DNA of 58,288 bases, from the NCBI GenBank assembly GCA_017625035.1, contig JAGALX010000046.1, forward strand, positions 1 to 58,288, in the 5' to 3' direction. Source of the DNA: Clostridia bacterium (lineage in GTDB: Bacteria; Bacillota; Clostridia; TANB77; CAG-508). A program made the position numbers and the translations under genes. Below are positions 34,701 to 43,600 of this stretch, one piece after another (positions within the stretch are counted from its first letter, which is position 1; each line of letters opens with the position of its first letter). The notes under the pieces were generated by a model. That model ran no database searches. It was given only the letters and a program-made list of their open reading frames with translations, and was not told the DNA's origin.

Positions 34701-36039
34701 TTCATTACTAGCAAGTATGAGCAAACGTATACAAGAAAAAAATGATGAATCAACCGAAAACTATACAGTTAATAAAATTTTATACACGAAAGAAATGAAT
34801 AAAGATTACACTATTTTATGTCCTCAAATGGCACCAATACACTTTGAATTAATAGAAGCAGCAGGAAGGGCATCTGGATATAATATAGAGCTATTAAGGG
34901 AATGTACAAATAATACAGTTGAAACAGGTTTAAAATATGTAAATAATGATGCTTGTTATCCATCAATATTAACAACAGGACAAATGATAGAAGCGCTTCA
35001 ATCTGGAAAATACGATTTAAATAAAACTGCAATTATAATGTCACAAACAGGTGGTGGATGCCGTGCAACAAACTATATAGGATTTATTAGAAAAGCTTTA
35101 AAAGATGCAGGGTTTGCACACGTTCCAGTAATATCATTTAATGTTGTAGGAATGGAAAAAAATCCAGGATTTAAACTTACTTTCGGATTTATCGAAAGAT
35201 TATTTAAATCAGTAATACTTGCAGATTTATTACAAAAACTTTTAACAAAAAACAGGGCTTATGAAGTAAATAAAGGTGAAACGCAAAAATTATATGAAAT
35301 TTGGTTAAATAAATGTAAAAACTTAATAACAAAATCATCTTTAAAAGATTTAAAAAATTCTATACATCAAATGGTAGAAGAATTCGAAAAAATAGAATTA
35401 GATACAACAGTTGAAAAACCTAAAGTTGGAATAGTAGGAGAAGTATTAATAAAATACCATCCATTTGGAAATAATTTCGTTGTAGATAAATTAGAAGAAG
35501 AAGGTGCAGAAGTTGTACTACCAGACTTTATGGGATTTATTAAATTTGTGGCAACACACAAAATTACATTTAATCAATTAATAAAAACAGGAGCTTTAAA
35601 AGCACAAGTATTTAAATATGCTATAAAATTAATAGATATATTAGAAAAAAGTTCAGTAGAAGCTTTATCAAAATCTAAAAAAGGATATTTATTACCATCT
35701 AACATTTGGGATTTAGAAGGTAAAGTAAAAGACATTTTATCAATAGGAAACCAAACTGGTGAAGGATGGTTCTTAACTGCTGAAATGATAGAATATATTG
35801 AACATGGAATACCAAATATAGTTTGTGTACAACCATTTGCTTGCTTACCAAACCATGTTGTAGGAAAAGGTGTTATAAAAACAATATGTAGCAGATTTCC
35901 AAATGCAAATATAGCACCAATAGATTATGACCCAGGTGCAAGTGAAGCAAATCAAACTAACCGTTTGAAATTATTAATGACTGTTGCTAAGGATAATTTA
36001 CAAAGAGAAAATATGAAAAACAAAAATGAAAATAAATAA
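31762..36039 (+). CDS. Large acyl-CoA dehydratase activase (double BadF domain plus DUF2229)
   Basis: 1425 residues. Two BadF/BcrA-type ASKHA ATPase domains are in tandem: residues ~1-260 (GLDVGSTTVKIVVLD, ELGGEDAK, NGTCAGGTGAFIDQ) and ~320-580 (GIDAGSTTTKLVLID, DIGGQDMK, EACSSGCGSFIE). The cysteines in NGTCAGG and SSGCGS are the type that bind the bridging 4Fe-4S cluster. Then DUF2229 (GIPRVLNMYEDYPFW, ~673) and an HgdB-like C-terminal half with PSESVCFPAK and YPCIPY. The family couples ATP hydrolysis to low-potential electron transfer in 2-hydroxyacyl-CoA dehydratase/benzoyl-CoA reductase systems; these giant single-chain members have no firmly assigned substrate. Confidence 0.92.
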   Translation: MNKILHVGLDVGSTTVKIVVLDSKLNIIYKNYERHFSDTKNTVCNVLENLEQKYPNSNFTISLTGSGAMSAANFLHLPFLQEVVSCKNAVEKYIPKTDVVIELGGEDAKIIYFDNFIEQRMNGTCAGGTGAFIDQMASLLDTDASGLNELAKKHKTIYPIASRCGVFAKTDIQPLLNEGAAKEDIAVSIFQAVVNQTISGLACGRPIKGNVAFLGGPLNYLSELRQRFIETLSLKDEEIIVPEEAHLFVAKGAALSSVENKPITNEILKSKITVLRDSHDNTTIPLDPLFSIDADYEEFKQRHHKDCVKKGTLENFEGDCFVGIDAGSTTTKLVLIDNEGKLLYSLYGNNEGNPLKSVMGMLKKLYTVLPPKADIRFSGVTGYGEQLIKTALKIDLNEIETIAHYTAAKEFMPNVTSIVDIGGQDMKYIKIKKGSIDNIMLNEACSSGCGSFIETFVKSLNLSIEEFVSAAIEARKPVDLGSRCTVFMNSKIKQAQKEGYSVGDISAGLSYSVIKNAIQKVMKIRDVNTLGNHIVVQGGTFYNDAVLRAFELIVGKNVIRPDIAGLMGAYGAALLAKQQYESNLDMEYHSTILKSDDIDKLEVKTSHVRCQNCENHCLLTINKFSDGSRYISGNRCEKGAGIINKSTELPNLIKYKYERVFNYIPLKEETAKRGTIGIPRVLNMYEDYPFWFTFLTNLGFRVVLSEKSNRKTYEKGIESMPSESVCFPAKLSHGHIVGLIEQGIKTIFYPCIPYSRKEYKDADNHYNCPIVISYPEVLKNNVEDLKDKDIEFLNPFLPFEPDKLAKTILELPEFKKYNFTKKELLIAAKMAELEYRRFKNDIRKKGEETLKYLEDNNLKGIVIAGRPYHADPEVNHGIDTLITSLGLSVLTEDSICHLTKAQRPLRVVDQWTFHARLYAAADLVGKKDYLELVQLNSFGCGVDAVTTDQVEEILSNFGKMYTLIKIDEINNLGAVRIRIRSLLASMSKRIQEKNDESTENYTVNKILYTKEMNKDYTILCPQMAPIHFELIEAAGRASGYNIELLRECTNNTVETGLKYVNNDACYPSILTTGQMIEALQSGKYDLNKTAIIMSQTGGGCRATNYIGFIRKALKDAGFAHVPVISFNVVGMEKNPGFKLTFGFIERLFKSVILADLLQKLLTKNRAYEVNKGETQKLYEIWLNKCKNLITKSSLKDLKNSIHQMVEEFEKIELDTTVEKPKVGIVGEVLIKYHPFGNNFVVDKLEEEGAEVVLPDFMGFIKFVATHKITFNQLIKTGALKAQVFKYAIKLIDILEKSSVEALSKSKKGYLLPSNIWDLEGKVKDILSIGNQTGEGWFLTAEMIEYIEHGIPNIVCVQPFACLPNHVVGKGVIKTICSRFPNANIAPIDYDPGASEANQTNRLKLLMTVAKDNLQRENMKNKNENK

Positions 36040-36068
36040 TTCAAAAACTTATGATTTTTGATAGTGAT

Positions 36069-36104
36069 AATCCACAATTTGCTATTAAATTGTGGATTGT
36101 TTTT
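36069..36104 (+). terminator. Terminator of the activase gene
   Basis: 12-bp stem AATCCACAATTT (36069-36080) / AAATTGTGGATT (36087-36098) followed by GTTTTTG. Same stem as at 6651-6680. Confidence 0.85.
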
Positions 36105-36146
36105 GCATTTTTTCAACAAATTACAAAAAAAATTTATCGAAAAATG

Positions 36147-36175
36147 TTGCTTTTTATTATTCGTTTTGCTATACT
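36147..36175 (+). promoter_or_regulatory. Promoter of the TasA-like gene
   Basis: TTGCTT (36147-36152), 17-base spacer, TATACT (36170-36175). A 30-base leader carries AAAGGAGGAG before the ATG. Confidence 0.7.
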
Positions 36176-36212
36176 GAACTTGTACATATGAAAAAGAAAG
36201 GAGGAGACACAC

Positions 36213-36851
36213 ATGGAAAAAGATACAAGAAAATCAAATAACACTGGTGTGATCGCTATATTAGCAATATTACTTATTGCAGTTTTAGCATTTGGTATTT
36301 GGGCATGGTCTAAATACACAACAACATTAACAGGAGATTCAGCAACAACAGTTGCTAAATGGAAATTTGGTACTGAAACTACTTTAACAGATTTAAACTT
36401 AGCAACAACAGGTGGAGCTGTAGTTTTTGATGAAGTTAATAATGTTAAAACAGACAGAATAGCACCAGGAACAAGTGGTCATTTCACAGTTGCATTAGAT
36501 ACAGCAGGTACTGAAGTTGCTTTAGAATATGTTATTCAATTAACAGGTATGACAGATTCAAAACCAACAAATTTACATTTTTACTCTGATAAAGATTGCA
36601 CTAAACTAATAGATACAGCTGACGGAGCAAAATATTCTGGATACATCTCTCAAGATGATACAGGAACAGTACATAATGTAACTATTTACTGGAAATGGGC
36701 ATATGAAACAGAGCCTGTAGCAACAAACGATCCAATCGACACAGCTGATGGTGAAGCTGCTGCTGCAAACGGTGTAACATTCGATATGACTATAACAGGT
36801 ACTCAAGTTAATCCTGCAGATGCACAAGTAACAACAACTGCAGATAACTAA
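36213..36851 (+). CDS. TasA/CalY-like secreted fibre-type protein
   Basis: 212 residues. A short basic N terminus, a hydrophobic segment (about residues 13-31) ending FGIWAWSKY, and TTTLTGDSATTVAKWKFG after it match SipW-type signal peptides and mature N termini of TasA/camelysin-like proteins. The mature part is a Thr/Ala/Asp-rich, cysteine-poor beta domain with IAPGTSGHFTVALDTAGTEV, as in these proteins. Expected to be secreted and to form surface or matrix fibres. The adjacent sipW-like gene supports this. It has its own strong promoter, ribosome binding site and terminator, so it may be the main product. Confidence 0.75.
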   Translation: MEKDTRKSNNTGVIAILAILLIAVLAFGIWAWSKYTTTLTGDSATTVAKWKFGTETTLTDLNLATTGGAVVFDEVNNVKTDRIAPGTSGHFTVALDTAGTEVALEYVIQLTGMTDSKPTNLHFYSDKDCTKLIDTADGAKYSGYISQDDTGTVHNVTIYWKWAYETEPVATNDPIDTADGEAAAANGVTFDMTITGTQVNPADAQVTTTADN

Positions 36852-36898
36852 AAATTAAAAGAGCTTGATAAAAACACACATCAAGTTCTTTTAATTTG
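36852..36898 (+). terminator. Terminator of the TasA-like gene
   Basis: 18-base arms 36852-36869 and 36880-36897 (AAATTAAAAGAGCTTGAT type) with one mismatch, directly after the stop, ending in TTTTAATTTG. Confidence 0.75.
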
Positions 36899-36903
36899 AT
36901 AAT

Positions 36904-36965
36904 AACTACAAACAAAAAGGACATACTAAATATATAAAAATTATATGTCCTTTTTGCTTGTAGTT
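36904..36965 (+). promoter_or_regulatory. 22-bp stem-loop between tasA-like and sipW-like genes
   Basis: Arms 36904-36925 and 36944-36965 pair at 21 of 22 positions around an 18-base A/T loop. CCTTTTTG lies inside the distal arm, so it is not a classic terminator. As a second strong structure six bases after the first, it may stabilise the tasA-like mRNA 3' end, be an RNase III site, or reduce read-through into sipW. Confidence 0.55.
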
Positions 36966-37020
36966 TTCATGTGCAATTAATGTTTACTTATATTTTAAAA
37001 ATTATATTAGTGAGGTTAAA

Positions 37021-37530
37021 ATGAAAAATAAATTTAAAAAAATTATTCATATAATACAATATATTATTATTTTTATTCTTATATTTTTAATTGCTTATGT
37101 AGCATACCAAAAATTTATATTAAAAAAGACAAATATATCTTTTTTTAATCACAACTTTTTTATTATATTATCTGGAAGCATGGAGCCAACTATTAAAACA
37201 CAAGATTTAATAGTAACATCACCTAAAGACTCATATAGCACAGGAGATATTATTGCTTTTAATGAAGGAAATCATGTTACAGTACACAGAATCGAATCTG
37301 TAATAACTGATAATAATACCACTTCTTATATAACAAAAGGTGATAATAATAATGCTATTGATGTTGGTACATTATCGCATGATAATATAATCGGAGCCTA
37401 TAAATTTACTATTCCTATGCTTGGAAGTATATTTATATTTTTCTTTACAAATCCTATTTTCTTAGCTATTTTTGTTGCTTCTTTAATTTTGATTTATGCT
37501 ATTGTAAAATTAATTAGAAATAGAAAATAA
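37021..37530 (+). CDS. sipW: SipW-type (S26B) signal peptidase I
   Basis: 169 residues with an N-terminal helix (12-28), the catalytic domain, and a C-terminal hydrophobic anchor (IPMLGSIFIFFFTNPIFLAIFVASLILIYA, split in two helices). The active-site serine is Ser53 in SGSMEPT; the general base position is His89 in TVHRIESV instead of lysine, and Asp108 lies in KGDNN. The Ser-His-Asp set defines the ER-type/archaeal-like class to which SipW belongs. SipW cleaves TasA-family proteins; here the TasA-like protein is directly upstream and a giant protein with a similar leader is convergent. Ribosome binding site is weak (GTGAGG). Confidence 0.87.
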   Translation: MKNKFKKIIHIIQYIIIFILIFLIAYVAYQKFILKKTNISFFNHNFFIILSGSMEPTIKTQDLIVTSPKDSYSTGDIIAFNEGNHVTVHRIESVITDNNTTSYITKGDNNNAIDVGTLSHDNIIGAYKFTIPMLGSIFIFFFTNPIFLAIFVASLILIYAIVKLIRNRK

Positions 37531-37573
37531 GGTTTTATTTATATTCTTGTAATTGTAAAATATTCTAAAAATT

Positions 37574-37607
37574 CAGCCTTTACTTAAGTATTGTGGCTGT
37601 TTTTTTG
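37574..37607 (+). terminator. Terminator of sipW
   Basis: CAGCC (37574-37578) / GGCTG (37595-37599) stem extended by the palindrome TACTTAAGTA, then TTTTTTTG. Confidence 0.8.
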
Positions 37608-37610
37608 TTT

Positions 37611-37650
37611 GTAAAAAAAATTAGTAGACAAATGTCTACTAATTTTTTTA
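37611..37650 (-). terminator. Terminator of the giant repeat-protein gene
   Basis: TTAGTAGACA (37621-37630) / TGTCTACTAA (37633-37642) stem flanked by A8 and T7. It lies about 30 bases after the TAA of the giant gene on the minus strand and can also stop sipW read-through. Confidence 0.85.
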
Positions 37651-37676
37651 TAATTATATATTACTATAAATTATTT

Positions 37677-40600
37677 TTATGTTCCAAGCATAGCTTTTTG
37701 ACATGATACAGTAGTACCATATATATCTGTACTTTCTGTGCTATTTTTTACACTATATCCACTTCTTGGTGTCAATTTACCTGAATTTTTTATTGCATTT
37801 GTGCCTCCATATATAACACCACTATAATATTTTACAGTCGCTCCACTATAAATATGAACACCTTGGCTTTTTCCTTTAATTATAGGAACTTCCTCGCTAT
37901 TTTCTGATGTTACACTTCCAGTTATTGTTCCAATTGTAAGAGTTCCGCCCTGAACATAAGTTCCTAGAGTATATCCAGATATTTCACCTGAGTTTATAAC
38001 TACTCCTCCACTATTAGCACTCATATTTATACCCGCAATAGAATTTCCATATATATATCCTCCTGATATAGTAACTGCTGTTTCAGCTTTACTACTATTA
38101 TAAATTCCTGTAGGTCCAATTATGTTACAATCGATTATTTCAACAATACCATTTTCGCTATTACTGATTACTATTCCACTTTCACATTCTAAGCCACCAT
38201 ACATACTATTTACAGTAAAAGTTCCTGTATTTCTTATACATGTACTAGTTGATGTAACAACCATATATGGTGCTGTACCACTAAATTTTCCTGCATTAAT
38301 TATAGCATTCCCTGCGGTTGAATTAATAGTTCCTCCGTAACCAGTTAAGTTCAATGTACCACTTGAAGTAATATCAAATGACTGACTTACATTTAAAGTA
38401 TATGAACTATTAAATACTAATGAAATCTCCTTATCTATAGTATATGCACTAGTTGCATCGTCAGTTGCATCAGTTTGTACTAATATATTATCTCCACTTT
38501 CAGCAGTATTTATAGCATCAGTTAAATTATCGTAATAACTCTTAGTTGTATTATTTAAGAAAATAGCTCTTACAATCATTTTCTTCTCACAAGTTACATC
38601 TGTACTTCCTATTGTTGTAGTTTCTGTTGATGTATTTACACCATATGAAACATCTCCATTATCAGATTTAATATTTAATGTTCCAGAATTACTTATAGCG
38701 CTTGTTCCACCATATACCATACAATCGTAGAAGTTTAATGTTCCTTCTGTTCCTGTTATTTGAATTCCGTATGTTTTTCCTTTAATTGTAGGAGTTTTCG
38801 CTAAGAAACCTGAATCTTTTCCTAGAGTAATAGTTCCTGTTGTTACACGCATAGCAATTCCGTTACTACCTATTGCAGAAACACTGTTTACACTACCTAC
38901 ACTTGCAATATAATTAATATGCCCAGTTGTTGCATAAATTCCATATGTTGAACCAGTTATTGTACCTCCATATATGTTTGTTGTTCCTTTATAATTTACA
39001 ATTGCGGGTCCTCCTTTTGAGGTTATAGTTCCTGTATCACGCATTGAAATAATTAAATTCTGAGTACTTAAATCATGTGCACTTACAGCACGAAAATTTC
39101 CTGTATTTTCAATGGTAGGATTTTCACTTATTGATAAACTAGCTGTATCACTTTGATGCAACATTACAGTATGAGCCTTACTTCCTATTATTTTTGCTGT
39201 TTCTATATAAACCTCTCCAGCTCCTAATATTGCATTAGATGTTGTTGCAGTTATTAATCCTGAATAAATATTTATTCGGGCTCCTCCTGCGATATTTCCG
39301 TCATCATCTTTATACACTGCATTAATTCTACCAGTTATACTAGGAGAAGTTTTTGAAACACTTGAAGATGAACCTATATCTATTCTTCCTGTAGAAGCAC
39401 TTATTATCGCATCTGAAGCAGTAGCTACAGTTTTTACAGACCCCCCTGTTACTTTTAAGGTTGCAGTTGAACCGTTTCCAAAATAAATTGTAGCATTTCC
39501 TGTTGAAGTTATAGCACCTCCACTTATCGATACACTTCCACTACCAGTTTTATTTATAGCTCTTGCACCTCTAATTGCTCCCCCATATATTGTAATATAA
39601 CCTTCTGAACTACTAATTGCATTAGTTGAACCTGTAATTGAAGGTGATGTTGTACTTGCATTTGCACTATCACCAATTACTAAATTTCCACCTGTAATTT
39701 CAATTGCTTGGTAACCTGTGTTTGTTATTGTTCCTCCTGTTATTATAGTAGTACCCGTTGATACGTTAGCTATAGTAGATGAACCCGTTGCAGTAGTTTT
39801 TATAGTTCCTGATGAAATATTAACTCTACCAGTGCTTTCATTTCTAATTGCCCCATAATTAGTTGAGTTTATAGTTACATCAGATATATCTATTGTTCCT
39901 GATGAAGTATTTTTTATTGTAGTTCCAGAAGAAGTTGCTGATATAGTTCCTCCACCATTAATTGTAAGTGTACCTGCACAACTTATTACTGTTCCTGTAT
40001 GAGTTAAAGTTTTTCCATTAGAATTGTATATAATATTTTGTCCAGATGCTATAGTAACACTTTCACTTCGTTTTGGTTCTAATAATGTTACAATTGCTCC
40101 ACTATTAGTTCCTGCTGCATCAATAGCTGCTTGTACTGTGCTATATTTAGTTGTTGTACTATCTATTGTTGTTGAAGCTATAGCACGAGTCCATTGTGCA
40201 TAATATGTTCCATTTCCTGTTACTAATGTTGTACTTGAAATTTTAGTTCCACCAGTTTTTGCTGTATACCAACCATTTAACGTATCTATAGAATCACTAA
40301 TTGTAGGTAAAGTACCTAATTGTACTCCATATGGTTTTGAAACTGTTGTTTTTGTTGTTCTTAGTACTTTAAAATTACTCATTGTCATTGTACCTGCAGA
40401 ATAATAATCACTTCTTATTACTGCTTTAAAATATGAATTTTTTGCCAATGTTTCTGTAATAGTAATATTAGCTGTATATGTAGTTGTTCCTGTACCCGTC
40501 AAAGTCAGTTTACTACCAGTATTTTGTAATGGTTGTGACCATGAAGTTACATCCCCCTGACCCTGGAATAAGACAAATGCAGTCTGATCTGCTACGGTAG

Positions 40601-43600
40601 TAACATCACTATATGTAATATCAAATGTTACTGTTATCTTATCTCCAACTTTTAAGTCATCCATATACACTGTACCAACAGATTTGGTGTAATTTGTTGT
40701 TCCTGTAAATGCATCAAATGTTATACTAGAATTTGTAGGATTTATGTAATTTCTATTTGAATTATAATCATATGTAATTGTATAATTATTAGTTGTCCAA
40801 TGTGCATAATATGTTGTATTAGCAGTAAATTCTGTACTAGTTGTTATTTTTGTTCCTCCAACAGGTGCAGTATACCATCCTTGGAATGTATATCCTGTTC
40901 TTGTTGGTGTTGTTGGTAATGTTCCTAGTGTTCCATTAACAGTTACCAATTTTGTATCATATACTGTTGGGGTTCCTTCCATTATTTCTAGTGAATGAAT
41001 GTATAATATATCTCCCTCAGACCATCCAGAATTATTATAAATTACAAAATTATCATATGTATTACTTGTTGCAGTAAATGTATATGTTACTTTTTGCCAA
41101 GAAGTTGTTGTATTTACATCTTTTTTTTCTCCTTGTTCACATCCAATGTTTAAAGTCTTATTTGAACTTGTTTTTACAAACATACTCCATGTGTACTTAG
41201 TTCCAACTGTTAATGTTGTATTATTTATGTAATAAACACCTCCAGTTGTTCCTTCATTCATTGTAAATTGCAAGTATTGACCATATTTAGCAGTATTGTC
41301 TTCTACAGTTGTTATTGAGGATGGTTTTGTATTATAGTAATTATATTTACTTGTTAGGTATGTGTCTCCCCATAAATCTGAATCTAAATAGTTTTTGTAA
41401 AAAGTTGCTGTTCCTTGCCAAATTGCATATAACTTAATTGGTGCATCTGTTGAATAAGTTCCTCCAGATTTATAAGATACTTTAGTTGCTGTACTAGATG
41501 TTCCCCAACCTAAGAAAGTATATCCTGCTTTTGTTGGCACATTAGTTGTTAATGTTATTGCTGTTCCTTTAGTTTTTGCTTGTGCACTAGGAGCATCAGT
41601 TCCTCCATTTGCATCATATGCAACTTGATATTTTACTACAAATGCATTTGAAGTTTTTACACTTGTTGCCCTATTTCCAGCATTATCCACTACATTTGTC
41701 CATAAATACCAATTTCCTCCTGTAGCATCTTTTGTTACTGTGCTGCCACTTGTAAATGTAGTCCAACTTGTAGGCTCTGTTGTATTACTTTGTGACCATG
41801 CATATTGTAATGTTTTTAATTCACTACCACCTGTATCTGCAGCTGTTAATTTACTACTTATCTTTGCTGTAGTATATCCTACAGAAATTGTAGCAGTTCC
41901 TCCATTTGTACCTAATGTTACGGTTGGTTTAGTTGTTTCTTTTCTTATTATTATGCTAGATGTTGCAGATTTTGCACCATTATTATCTACTGCTCTAAAG
42001 TAAATTGTAGAATTTCTATTTCCAGTAAAAGTTATTGTACCTACATTGTTACTTGTTGTTAAAGAAGTTGTTTTCCATGTTCCTGAATCTCCTTCTTTCC
42101 ATTCATATTGTTTTATTCCTGCGCCTACCTTTGCACTAGCTACTGATACATATACATTTTTATTACTCCATGTTCCACTTTTATATGCATCACCACTTGA
42201 ATTTACTAATTTAGATGTTATTACTGGTGCAGATGCTCCTAACGTAGCTGTTTCTATAGAATCTTCTGTATTTTTTACAACAACATATCCTGTTGGTGTT
42301 GCAGATACAGTTCCACTTATTGAATATCCTTCTGCTCCTTTTATTTGTCCATCATAGAAATTGAATGTTCCATTAGTTCCTGTATTCATAACACCACAAC
42401 TATTACCAATTATTGTTGGTATTGATGTGCTTACACTTGGGGTACTTTCATTAGTTCCAATTGTTAATGTTGCAGTATTATATATACCTGTTCCATCGTT
42501 TTTTGCACCACCTGTTGCTTCAATTGTTCCTCCTGCTATATAACCTTCTCCATTTTGTAATATAACTGCATAATCAGTTCCAACTATTTTTGTATTTTCA
42601 CCTGAAATTTTTACTGTTCCTCCACTTTGAACCTGAATAGCACCACAATAATCCAAATCAGTTCCACTATATGTTGAAGTTATTGTTCCTCCACTTACTT
42701 CTATTGTTCCTGATGCTATATCATATATTCCACGATATCCTGCTGTTATCGTTCCACCTGTAACTTTTATTGTTCCTGATAATTCTCCCATTATACCATG
42801 CTTTGCACTCGTTATTGTTCCTCCTGAAACAATAACAGTTCCTAGTTCGTGATTTTTTATAGCCATAGTAGTATCTGATTGTATTACACCGCCTCTTATT
42901 TCTATTGTTCCAGAGCTATTGCCGCTATTACTTCCATTATATACTACTGCATTAGTACCTGAAGAGGTTATTTTTCCTCCTGTTATAAGAACTTTTCCAT
43001 TTCCTGAGTTTAAAACTGTTGGTGTAGATATACCTTCCTTGCTTGAGTTTATGCTACCTCCATCTATATGTATTAATCCTGTTGCTACAGCACTGTTAAC
43101 AATACAATTAACTGATGTAGATGTTATTGTTGGATTTCCAGTAATTTTAACTGCTGGTAGTGTTTCTGTATTTGCACTTCCATCATTACGTATTACTGCC
43201 CCTACTGTTGTTAATGTTCCTCCTGATATCATAACAGTTCCTGTTCCCTCGTTCATTATTCCTCTATATTCTGAGTTTAATGTTCCTTCACTCATTGTAA
43301 ATGTTCCACTATTATTTATTACATAATAATCTGCAGTTGCTGTGCTTGATATTGTTGTGTTAGTATCTTTAACTAATTTTCCTGTATTTTCAATTGTATT
43401 TGCACCTGAACCTATTAGTGTTCCTGAAGTTCCTGATATTGTTAAAATTCCATTATTTACTAAACTTACTCCATTTAATGTTGTAGTTTGTCCATTCATA
43501 TCTATTGTTAAAGTTTTTTCAGAATCTACCGTTACATCTTCGCTTTCTGTTACCCCATTTAGTACTTTAATAGTACTTCCATTAGATGCATCAGTTACAG

